Assembly (NCBI RefSeq): GCF_045124755.1
Contig: NZ_JBGVMK010000017.1
DNA from: Succinimonas sp045124755
GTDB taxonomy: Bacteria > Pseudomonadota > Gammaproteobacteria > Enterobacterales > Succinivibrionaceae
DNA: 22,969 bases
Reading direction: 5' to 3' (one strand)
Part shown: one piece after another, positions 7,348 through 14,240 of the stretch
Layout of the letters: the number at the start of each line of letters is the position of its first letter
Position numbering within the stretch: the stretch's first letter is position 1
Translations under genes and position numbers: made by a program
The notes under the pieces: model-generated
What the model saw: the letters and a program-made list of their open reading frames with translations, nothing else
Told to the model about the DNA's origin: nothing
Databases searched by the model: none

Positions 7348-7797
7348 CTACAGAACCTCATTCTTCACCGTAGCAACGATTTCAGAATTATGAGCCTTGG
7401 TATCCGGGTCTATTTCCAAATCTGAAATACGCCACCACTTAAATTTAGTCCCGGCTAACTCAAACTGTTCCTCTTCATTAAGATTGTCAACGGAAACCTT
7501 AAAAAACCGGTGATCATAAAGCTTGCTGACTTTATCGGACACTGAATACTTCTCCGTGAAGGCCCGCAAGGACATTTCAGCATGAATGCTGTCAGCAGGC
7601 GTGTGCAGCAGTTCTGCAAGGCAGCCGGTAACGTAAGAAAGCTCCTTTAGATCTGCCTCCGGGCCTTGGTCAATAACGGTCATTTTTCGATAAGGAAAGA
7701 GAAACATGCCCCATCTGTTATCAAAAATTGTCAGCACCCGGCTTTTGTCGCTGTTCTGGATAATCATTAAATCAAAGGGATGCGCCTGATCTGTCAT
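7348..7797 (-). CDS. Uncharacterised 149-residue protein, possibly a NUDIX-like fragment
   Basis: The family is not recognised with confidence. The sequence has the look of a degenerate NUDIX-like fold: a strand region VLTIFDNRWGMFLFPYRKM, a helix after GPEADLKELSYVTG, and a C-terminal stretch with KWWRISDLE and AHNSEIVATVKNEVL. The canonical NUDIX box (GX5EX7REUXEEXGU) is not present, so enzyme activity is not implied. The ATG at 7797 has only a weak GAGG upstream, and the frame stays open further upstream without a start. It stops at a TAG directly in frame with the ATPase fragment. It may be a whole small gene, or the remains of a larger one joined to the ATPase remnant by deletion. Confidence 0.45.
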   Translation of the reverse strand: MTDQAHPFDLMIIQNSDKSRVLTIFDNRWGMFLFPYRKMTVIDQGPEADLKELSYVTGCLAELLHTPADSIHAEMSLRAFTEKYSVSDKVSKLYDHRFFKVSVDNLNEEEQFELAGTKFKWWRISDLEIDPDTKAHNSEIVATVKNEVL

Positions 7798-7934
7798 CTC
7801 AATGGCCTCGCTGTCTGAAACAGCTGCTTGTGAACGCAGCTGTTTGTTTGTCTGTTGGCCTTGTTTGCCTGCGGCCCTGAGGTTACAAGCCCCGGAAAAA
7901 AAACTTCCCCCGGATCCCGACTCGGCCGCCCCGG

Positions 7935-8663
7935 CTAATACCCCAAAAGAAGCTCCCGGGCTCCGCTGCCGTTAACCGGCCTGTTAAGGGTGGCATTCCG
8001 GCCGTCGGAAATGCCTTTGTTATAGCCCTGGGCATTCCATGATGCTCCGGTGCGGGATTTTGACGAGCCCATATTCGGGTAATTAATCGTTTCAAATCTC
8101 TCAATAAGCTTCTGCTCCTCCGGAGTGATATCCACAAAGGTATTCACCAAATCGGTAACCCCGGAAACCCACCCGGAGCAATAGCTGTCGGCCATATCCC
8201 GCTTGAGGTTCCTGAATACGCTCCAGTTTCCGAAGTTGCAATCCTCCTTGAGATATCTCCTCCGGGCGGCAGAAAGCTGTCTTACCAGCACCTCGCAGAC
8301 ATAAACCCCCATATCCACCCGATCCCCGGGGCCGTAAAATTCATAAGTCTTTACCCCGTAATCCTTGGAGAGAATAACCTTGATGCCAAAGGCCTTTTCC
8401 ATGAGCCGCAAAAATCTGGTTTCATAATTCGGCACTCTGTTAAAACCGGCAGACAGCACCTTTTTGAGCTTGATGCTCTTGATCTCCGAAATCCCCACAT
8501 CCTCCATGGTAAGACCTGATTCCTGCAGGATTCTCACCGCCATGTTCATAGCCAGAGCCGCTTCGTTGGGATTCCCCGACTTGCTCAGATTTAACAGCTT
8601 TTTCACTCTTTCAAGACGCCGCTCCCGAATGGCAGCGGAGTTCTTATCAGCACTATCACTCAT
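7935..8663 (-). CDS. DUF2786-domain protein
   Basis: A 242-residue protein of unknown function. Residues about 15-60 (RVKKLLNLSKSGNPNEAALA, then MNMAVRILQESGLTMEDV) match DUF2786, a short helical domain. It is usually followed by a second conserved domain, represented here by residues about 75-165 (FLRLMEKAFGIKV, YGPGDRVDMGVYVCEVLVRQL, RRRYLKED). Proteins of this type are often encoded in prophages and plasmids and in accessory regions. AAGGA sits five bases before the ATG. The gene follows the methyltransferase gene after 42 nt, with a hairpin between, so it could be co-transcribed with the operon without being functionally part of it. On the minus strand G-rich sequence and eight Ts follow the stop, possibly ending the transcript. 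Confidence 0.75.
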   Translation of the reverse strand: MSDSADKNSAAIRERRLERVKKLLNLSKSGNPNEAALAMNMAVRILQESGLTMEDVGISEIKSIKLKKVLSAGFNRVPNYETRFLRLMEKAFGIKVILSKDYGVKTYEFYGPGDRVDMGVYVCEVLVRQLSAARRRYLKEDCNFGNWSVFRNLKRDMADSYCSGWVSGVTDLVNTFVDITPEEQKLIERFETINYPNMGSSKSRTGASWNAQGYNKGISDGRNATLNRPVNGSGARELLLGY

Positions 8664-8676
8664 AATTATCCTTCAT

Positions 8677-8695
8677 GGCCGGCTCCTCTCCGGCC
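8677..8695. repeat. Hairpin between the methyltransferase and DUF2786 genes
   Basis: GGCCGG (8677-8682) pairs with CCGGCC (8690-8695) around a seven-base loop. On the minus strand it sits just after the methyltransferase stop and just before the AAGGA of the DUF2786 gene, with no T tract. It could attenuate read-through or affect translation of the downstream gene. Confidence 0.45.
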
Positions 8696-8705
8696 TTCCT
8701 CATAT

Positions 8706-9797
8706 TCAGCTTCCGGATTTTTTCCGGAAAAACATCACTGTATGCCCCATGCCCAAATGGTCGATCTCGTCACAGAGCTTAAAGCCCGCCCCTTCTATCA
8801 GGGAAATAAGCTCCCGGGCATGATAGAAGCGGCTCCGGCCGTTAGCCAGGGCGGTAAAGTACAGGGAGGTGGCATCCACCACCAGCGAGGCCACCTCGTT
8901 TTTCTGGCGGTCTCCCAGAATCTCGTTCACCGCCAGCACCGCATCAGGTCTGGCAGCGCGGTAAATCCGGGAAATTATACCGGAAATATCCCCGGCGCTG
9001 AAGCAATCCAGAAACTGGCTAAGCCACCAGATATCGGCCTCTCCGGGAAGAGCAGGCTCCTCCTTTAAAATATCGGCGGGAAAAACCTGAGCCCGATCCT
9101 CTCTCCCGGCTTTTTGAAAATTCTCCCGGGCCTTCTCGCATTGCTCCGGGAGATCAATTACGGTAACCTTAACCTCGGGATCATAATCCGTGGCCGCCAG
9201 AGCGAACCTGCCGGTATTGCCCCCCACATCGTAGATCAACCGGGGATGAAACCTCCTGAAAAGCTCCGGCAAGGCTTTCGGAAAAAGGCGATCCGAATAA
9301 AAGTGGTCAAAGCCGAACCAGGCCTCCCGGGCCTTTTCCGGCAGATCCTTAAGAAAGGGATAAATGGTGTCGTGATCCGCGGTAAATACCCGCAGTCCCT
9401 CCGGACGTCCGGTTTTCAGGGAGTCCGTCAGCTTTTCCAGTCCCTGATAGCAGACATGGCGGGTAAAGGCCAGATTCACCCGGGTCATGGGATCGCTCGT
9501 GAGATAAATACCCAGCTTGGACAGGGAGAGTCCGCCGTTTTCCGGGTTTTCAATAACGATGTCCGCGGTAACGGCCAGATCCAAAAGCACTGAAACCCCG
9601 TAAAGGGACACTCCGGATCTCCGGGCCATCTCCTCCCGGGTAATGCTTTCTCCGGGCCCGAGATCCCCGAGAATCCCGAGAAGGCCCAGATCCTCCATGG
9701 CAGCCACCGCCTGAAAAACAAAAGGCCCCACGCTGATGGCCTGAGCCCGCCTGAGAGCCTCCATGGCTGACATATCGTTAAACTTACCTGTGGTCAT
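8706..9797 (-). CDS. SAM-dependent O-methyltransferase of the aryl polyene-type operon
   Basis: A 363-residue methyltransferase with the two-part layout of O-methyltransferase family 2. An N-terminal winged-helix dimerisation domain covers residues about 15-100 (QAVAAMEDLGLLGIL, ITREEMARRSGVS). A Rossmann-type catalytic domain follows, with motif I at 190-199 (DVGGNTGRFA), an acidic ribose-binding residue at D215 (VTVIDLP), and QFLDCFSAG in the motif III/IV area. Aryl polyene loci commonly include a methyltransferase that modifies the aromatic head group, a plausible role here. The start overlaps the upstream membrane-protein gene by 14 nt, with GGGAG before the ATG. The substrate is inferred from context only. 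Confidence 0.85.
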   Translation of the reverse strand: MTTGKFNDMSAMEALRRAQAISVGPFVFQAVAAMEDLGLLGILGDLGPGESITREEMARRSGVSLYGVSVLLDLAVTADIVIENPENGGLSLSKLGIYLTSDPMTRVNLAFTRHVCYQGLEKLTDSLKTGRPEGLRVFTADHDTIYPFLKDLPEKAREAWFGFDHFYSDRLFPKALPELFRRFHPRLIYDVGGNTGRFALAATDYDPEVKVTVIDLPEQCEKARENFQKAGREDRAQVFPADILKEEPALPGEADIWWLSQFLDCFSAGDISGIISRIYRAARPDAVLAVNEILGDRQKNEVASLVVDATSLYFTALANGRSRFYHARELISLIEGAGFKLCDEIDHLGMGHTVMFFRKKSGS

Positions 9798-10446
9798 TAA
9801 GCTCCCGTCCCTTTTGAATTCTGAAACAAATCATGCGTATTGCAAACTCCCCGGCGAACATGAGGCCCATAATCACATAGATAATAATGCCGGTATAAAT
9901 CATCCAGTACTTCCGATCCTCCGGAAGAGTCAGCAAAATCGCCGTTACCCCGTTAAGCGCAAAGTAAACGCACCAGGCCTCCGTAACCATCCTGCAGTAT
10001 TTCCGAAAAAATTCCGTGCGTTCCTCCGGCGGGGTTTTCAGGGAGGCGATCTTTTCCACCAGAGGAGTCCGCCCTCCTTTCAATGTTCTCCCGAAAAACC
10101 ATAACAGCCCGAAGCTCACCAGAGCGGGGTAAAACAGCATGAGCTCCTGGGACATCCGGAGCAGCGAGGCCGCGCCCATAAACAGCGCCGCCGCCAGAAT
10201 TACGGTATTGATATCCCGGGAATCCCGGCCGCTCAGAAAAACTCTGATCCCCGCCAGGAGGAGCAGGAGGAGAGCCGGCCCCAGCCGATCCTGGGTTTTC
10301 AGGCCGTAATAAACATAAAAGGGATAGCTGAGAGAGCCGCACCAGAAGATAATCCTGAGAAATATCCTGAGGGCCTTCCCATGCTGCCGATCCGGATCCC
10401 GATGCGGCTCTGCTTTGGCAGACTCTCCCTCCCGAGCCTCGGTCAT
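9784..10446 (-). CDS. COG4648-like integral membrane protein of the operon
   Basis: A 220-residue membrane protein without a known activity. After a charged cytoplasmic N terminus (about 25 residues) there are five to six hydrophobic segments, for example around IFLRIIFWCGSLSYPFYVYY, LGPALLLLLLAGIRVFL, VILAAALFMGAASLL, LMLFYPALVSFGLLWFF, VYFALNGVTAILLTL and WMIYTGIIIYVIMGLMF. The motif pattern (SYPFYVYYG; SLKTPPEERTEFFRKYCR; VYFALNG) resembles the COG4648 proteins that recur in aryl polyene gene clusters, where they are presumed to help assemble or export the pigment-lipid. It overlaps the ketosynthase gene upstream by 4 nt (ATGA) and the methyltransferase gene downstream by 14 nt. Confidence 0.75.
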   Translation of the reverse strand: MTEAREGESAKAEPHRDPDRQHGKALRIFLRIIFWCGSLSYPFYVYYGLKTQDRLGPALLLLLLAGIRVFLSGRDSRDINTVILAAALFMGAASLLRMSQELMLFYPALVSFGLLWFFGRTLKGGRTPLVEKIASLKTPPEERTEFFRKYCRMVTEAWCVYFALNGVTAILLTLPEDRKYWMIYTGIIIYVIMGLMFAGEFAIRMICFRIQKGRELNDHR

Positions 10447-11720
10447 GACCCCGCGCCTTCCGGGGTTCTGAAGATGAGAGAGGTGTTAACCCCGCCGAAG
10501 GCAAAGTTGTTGCTCATGACATATTCCGTCCGGAGATCAAGCCCGCTGCCCCGGATATAGCAGAGATCTCCGATGGCGGGATCGGGATTACTGAGATTGA
10601 GATTCGGGGAGAACCACCCTTCCCGCTGCATGAGAATCGTCATGGCTGCTTCCAGAGCTCCGGCTGCCCCCAGGGTATGCCCCATATAGCTCTTGAGGGT
10701 AGCTACCGGGATATGGCTCCCGAACACCCGGAAGGTGGCAGATCCCTCGGCGAGATCCCCCTGCTCGGTGCCGGTGCCGTGCGCGTTCACATAGCCGATG
10801 TCCGCAGGAGAAAGGCCGGCGTTCTTAAGAGCCTGCCGCATGCACTTCTCCATCCCCGGAGAGGAGGGACTGGTAACGTGGGTGGCATCCGCATTGGTGG
10901 CAAAGCCGCATAATTCCGCATAGATCCGGGCGCCCCGCCTCCGGGCATGTTCGTACTCCTCCAGAACCAGCATGCCGGCTCCTTCGCCTGCCACAATGCC
11001 GTCCCGGGAAATATCAAAGGGCCGGGGGGCGTGTCCCGGATCTTTGGTACTTGAGGTGGCAAAGAGAGCATCAAAGATCCCCACGGTGAGCGGATTAAGC
11101 TCCTCGGCCCCTCCGGCCAGCATGATATCCTGAGCCCCGCATTTAATGGCTTCGTAAGCATAACCCAGAGCCTGAGATCCCGAGGTGCAGGCGGTGCTGG
11201 CGGCAATGATGCGTCCCGTGATCCCAAAAAACAGCGAAATATTCACGGCGCAGGTATGGGGCATGATCTGCACGTAGGTGGTGGCATTCAGATTCACCGT
11301 ATCCTTTTCCGAGATAAAGGCCGCCACGTCCTTAAGGCCGGACATGGTGCCCGCGGAGCTCCCCGCGGCAACTCCCGCGGTGCCATCGGTAAGCTCGGGG
11401 CTGTCCAGAAGTCCGGCGTCGGTCAGGGCCTTTTCGGAAGCGGCCACCGCCATAATGCCGATCCGCCCCATGGAACGGGTCTTCTTCCGGGGGTAATGCG
11501 GGAGCTCCTCCGTTACCGGGGCTCCGAGAACGCAGGTCATGTTCCGGTATTCCGAAAGCTCCGGGAGTACTTTGACAGCGTTTTTGCCGGAGCGGAGACG
11601 CTTAAGCACCTCTCCGGGCTCCTGTCCCAGCGGAGAAATCATTCCGATCCCGGTTACCGCAACCCGGCGCATTTCCGCTCCCGAGCGTCCGCTCGCAAGC
11701 CCGTCCGTCAGCATCCCCAT
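10443..11720 (-). CDS. apeR: Beta-ketoacyl-ACP synthase, ApeR-like
   Basis: A FabF/KAS-II-type condensing enzyme of about 425 residues. The thiolase-fold catalytic triad is intact: Cys178 in ASTACTSGS, His314 in NAHGTGT and His348 in YMGHTLGAAG (numbered from the ATG at 11720). It would extend a polyene chain with malonyl-ACP. I chose the ATG at 11720 because it overlaps the ketoreductase stop as TGATG and has GGAGG nine bases upstream. A GTG two codons earlier is possible, as is an internal ATG 16 codons later that has its own GGAG and begins the usual RRVAVTGIG. In characterised aryl polyene clusters the order O-P-Q-R (KS, DH, KR, KS) is the same, hence the symbol. Confidence 0.88.
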   Translation of the reverse strand: MGMLTDGLASGRSGAEMRRVAVTGIGMISPLGQEPGEVLKRLRSGKNAVKVLPELSEYRNMTCVLGAPVTEELPHYPRKKTRSMGRIGIMAVAASEKALTDAGLLDSPELTDGTAGVAAGSSAGTMSGLKDVAAFISEKDTVNLNATTYVQIMPHTCAVNISLFFGITGRIIAASTACTSGSQALGYAYEAIKCGAQDIMLAGGAEELNPLTVGIFDALFATSSTKDPGHAPRPFDISRDGIVAGEGAGMLVLEEYEHARRRGARIYAELCGFATNADATHVTSPSSPGMEKCMRQALKNAGLSPADIGYVNAHGTGTEQGDLAEGSATFRVFGSHIPVATLKSYMGHTLGAAGALEAAMTILMQREGWFSPNLNLSNPDPAIGDLCYIRGSGLDLRTEYVMSNNFAFGGVNTSLIFRTPEGAGS

Positions 11721-12469
11721 CAGCACATTCCTCCGTTCACACTGATAACCTGTCTCGTAATATACGCCGCATCCCGGGAGCAGAGAAAGGCGATGGTTCC
11801 GGCCACCTCCTCCGGAGCCCCCAGCCGGCCCAGGGGCACCAGCGGGAGAGCATGTTCCCGCACTTCCTCACTGACCATGCCGGTATCAATAACTCCCGGA
11901 GCCACGGCATTCACGGTAATTTTTCTTTTGCCTAATTCCACGGCCAGAGACTTGGCCGCCGCAATCAGCCCCGCCTTGGCTGCGCTGTAATTCACCTGAC
12001 CGCGGTTTCCGGTAATTCCGGAAACCGAGGACACCACCACTATGCGCCCGCCGTCCCGGAGGTGAATCATGGGCATGATGCAGGGGCGGAGCACGTTGTA
12101 AAAGGAGCCCAGATCGGTATCCAGCACCTGCTGCCAGGCCTCATGCTCCATGGCCGGAAAAGCGGCATCCCGGGCAATGCCCGCATTAAGCACCACTCCC
12201 CAGTAGGCGCCGTGAGCCTGAATATCTGCGTTAAGAGCCGTTTCGCAGGCCTGGGTGTCCGCCACGTTAAAGGAGATCACCCGGGCCTCCCGCCCCTGCT
12301 CCCGAATTTCCCGGGCCAGGCTTTCCGCGTTTTCCCGGTGGGTTCGGCAGTGCAAAACCACAGAAAAGCCGGCCCCCGAAAGCCGCCTTGCCGCGGCGGC
12401 TCCGATGCCGGTGCCGGCTCCGGTAATGAGAATCGTCCGATTCCTGTTTTCCTCAAAAGCGGTATTCAT
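11720..12469 (-). CDS. apeQ: 3-oxoacyl-ACP reductase (FabG-like), ApeQ-like
   Basis: A 249-residue short-chain dehydrogenase that would reduce the beta-keto group after each condensation using NADPH. The cofactor loop is TGAGTGIGAAAA (17-28). NAG is at 95-97. The catalytic Ser148, Tyr161 and Lys165 are in the usual spacing (SSVSGITGNRGQVNYSAAK). The C-terminal part shows VAPGVIDTGM and VISVNGG, typical of FabG. It overlaps the dehydratase gene by 4 nt upstream and the ApeR-like gene by 1 nt downstream, showing tight coupling. Placement between a hotdog dehydratase and a ketosynthase supports a polyketide role over general fatty acid synthesis. Confidence 0.9.
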   Translation of the reverse strand: MNTAFEENRNRTILITGAGTGIGAAAARRLSGAGFSVVLHCRTHRENAESLAREIREQGREARVISFNVADTQACETALNADIQAHGAYWGVVLNAGIARDAAFPAMEHEAWQQVLDTDLGSFYNVLRPCIMPMIHLRDGGRIVVVSSVSGITGNRGQVNYSAAKAGLIAAAKSLAVELGKRKITVNAVAPGVIDTGMVSEEVREHALPLVPLGRLGAPEEVAGTIAFLCSRDAAYITRQVISVNGGMC

Positions 12470-13020
12470 TTTTCTGCCCCTCCTGAAGGCTTCTCCGGAT
12501 CTGTGTTCCCGGCATCCCCGGCGCCGATTACGGAAAACCGTCCGGAGGCCACGATTTGCCTGTTGCCATGCATAGCCCCGCCGTCATCTGCGGCCCTGCT
12601 GTCCTCAGGAGCTCCGGCTGAGGCAAAGGCCTCCACATTCATAATCACAAAGTTCTCATCCTTAAGCTCCCGGGAGACGGAAATCAGGAGGCGCTGCCCC
12701 GCCGGGAAGGCTCCCCGGCGCCTGATCTGAAAACCCCGCACCGAAAGCAGAAGCGCCCGGGTCATGGGGGGCTCCCCCCGGAGCATCCGGCAGACTCCCA
12801 AAACCGCGGCGCAGCCCTGAGCCATGACCTCCATAATAACATGAGACGGCAGGGAGCCATCGGGATTGAGTCCGGCCATAGGACGATCCCCGGGCACATA
12901 GAAGGCCTCGCCGGATTCCAGATCGGGATCCGCAAAGACAACCTCATCGATCATCAGCATGGGAGGCCGGTGGGGAATATAGCTGCCGAATTCCGCGGGA
13001 GTGAAATGCGATTTTTTCAT
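12466..13020 (-). CDS. apeP: Hotdog-fold 3-hydroxyacyl-ACP dehydratase, ApeP-like
   Basis: A 184-residue FabZ/FabA-type hotdog protein. IPHRPPMLMIDEV (residues 15-27) holds the catalytic histidine H17. SHVIMEVMAQGCAAVLG supplies the acidic residue E64 at the start of the central helix. It would remove water from 3-hydroxyacyl-ACP to give the conjugated double bond. In studied aryl polyene systems an ApeP-type subunit works with a second hotdog protein, ApeI, which is not in this window. The C-terminal 50 residues are Gly/Ala/Asp-rich and probably disordered. It overlaps the ApeO-like gene by 4 nt and the ketoreductase gene by 4 nt. Confidence 0.87.
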   Translation of the reverse strand: MKKSHFTPAEFGSYIPHRPPMLMIDEVVFADPDLESGEAFYVPGDRPMAGLNPDGSLPSHVIMEVMAQGCAAVLGVCRMLRGEPPMTRALLLSVRGFQIRRRGAFPAGQRLLISVSRELKDENFVIMNVEAFASAGAPEDSRAADDGGAMHGNRQIVASGRFSVIGAGDAGNTDPEKPSGGAEK

Positions 13021-14177
13021 AGGGAGAACACCAGAGATACATTATTGCCGCCGAAAGCCAGGGAATTCGACATGACGTAAGGTCTTTCCGCATACCGTCC
13101 GGGAACGGTCACGAGATCGATATCAGGGAACTCCTCCCGGTAGTCCTCCTCCCGGTAGTCATGCCGGGGCAGCATGGCTCCCCGAAGAACAAGAGAGGAT
13201 ACAAAAGCCCCCATGATGCCGGCAGCGCCCAGGGTATGGCCGCAGAGATGCTTGGCGGAGGATACCGGCACCCGGCCGCCCAGAAGATCCCGGGCCACCC
13301 GGCCCTCCATGGCGTCATTCAGGCGGGTACCGGTGCCATGAAAGTGAAGATACCCGAGATCCTCCGGCTTAAGTCCCGCCATTTTAAGGGCCTCCTCCAT
13401 GGCCGCCCGGGCCATGGTACCTTCAGGCTCCGGCGCGGAAATGTGGTGGGCATCGGAGGTAGCTCCGCAGCCCAGAAGCCGGAGGGGCGCCTCCTCCAGG
13501 GGCTCCCGGGTCAGAAGAGCGATGCCGGCGCCCTCCCCGATATTGATGCCGTCCCGCTCCCGGTGAAAGGGCCGGGTATGCTGCAAAGACAGAGCTCCCA
13601 GAGCATAGAATCCCGAAATGCTGATAGCGCTGAGAGAATCCGCGCCTCCGGCAATCACCGCATCGCAGATCCCGGCCTTGAGGAGATCCCGGGCGCTGAT
13701 AAGGGCCCGGGCAGAGGAGGAGCAGGCCGTGGCCACGGTATAGCAGGGGCCCTTAGCTCCCAGAAAGCGGCCGATAAAGGCGGACACATTGCCCACCTCG
13801 TAGGAAAGAGAGCTGAATTTCACCGGTCTTCCGGCGGCCATATCAGCCCGGCCCGCCCTTTCCACATCGCTGATGGCCGAGGTGGAGGTGCCCAGCACTA
13901 CGCCGATGCGGGAGGCCCCGTAACGCCGGAACGCCGTATCCGTGAGATCCCGGATCTGATTAAGGCAGTGCATGAGAAGGAGGCTGTTCCGGCAATCCGG
14001 TTCTTCGGGAGAGTTCAGGGGAAAGGAGATCTCCCCGAAATCAGCGGCCAGATCTCCGGGAAGATAGCCCTTAAGTCTTGTGAAACCGGGAGCGCGGTTA
14101 TCCCTGAGAGAATTTTCCGCTTCCTCCCAATCCCGGCCCAAAGCCGAAATAGCAGTAAGACCGTTTAGATAAATCAT
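13017..14177 (-). CDS. apeO: Beta-ketoacyl synthase, ApeO-like
   Basis: A 386-residue ketosynthase. The nucleophile Cys152 (VATACSSSARA) and both histidines (H280 in HFHGTGT, H314 in KHLCGHTLGAAG) are present, so it should be catalytically competent. In the aryl polyene type II polyketide synthase, ApeO forms a complex with a chain-length factor-like partner (ApeC) that is not found here. The ATG at 14177 has AGGGA about nine bases upstream. The gene is separated from the exporter gene by about 63 nt, one of the few non-overlapping junctions in the operon. That gap contains a 13-14 nt motif repeated elsewhere in the window. The stop overlaps the dehydratase start (ATGA). Confidence 0.88.
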   Translation of the reverse strand: MIYLNGLTAISALGRDWEEAENSLRDNRAPGFTRLKGYLPGDLAADFGEISFPLNSPEEPDCRNSLLLMHCLNQIRDLTDTAFRRYGASRIGVVLGTSTSAISDVERAGRADMAAGRPVKFSSLSYEVGNVSAFIGRFLGAKGPCYTVATACSSSARALISARDLLKAGICDAVIAGGADSLSAISISGFYALGALSLQHTRPFHRERDGINIGEGAGIALLTREPLEEAPLRLLGCGATSDAHHISAPEPEGTMARAAMEEALKMAGLKPEDLGYLHFHGTGTRLNDAMEGRVARDLLGGRVPVSSAKHLCGHTLGAAGIMGAFVSSLVLRGAMLPRHDYREEDYREEFPDIDLVTVPGRYAERPYVMSNSLAFGGNNVSLVFSL

Positions 14178-14240
14178 CCGCGCTCATCCCTGTGAAATCA
14201 ATTCCCGCTTCCCGCCATTTACACCGCAGCTATACCGCAG

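Noticed and set aside
7881..7935. Terminator after the DUF2786 gene
   Set aside because: Eight Ts follow G-rich sequence on the minus strand, but I could not find a convincing stem before them.
13161..14168. Plus-strand open frame of about 335 codons opposite the ApeO-like gene
   Set aside because: High-GC antisense shadow rich in Gly, Arg and Pro; the minus-strand ketosynthase has its full catalytic triad.
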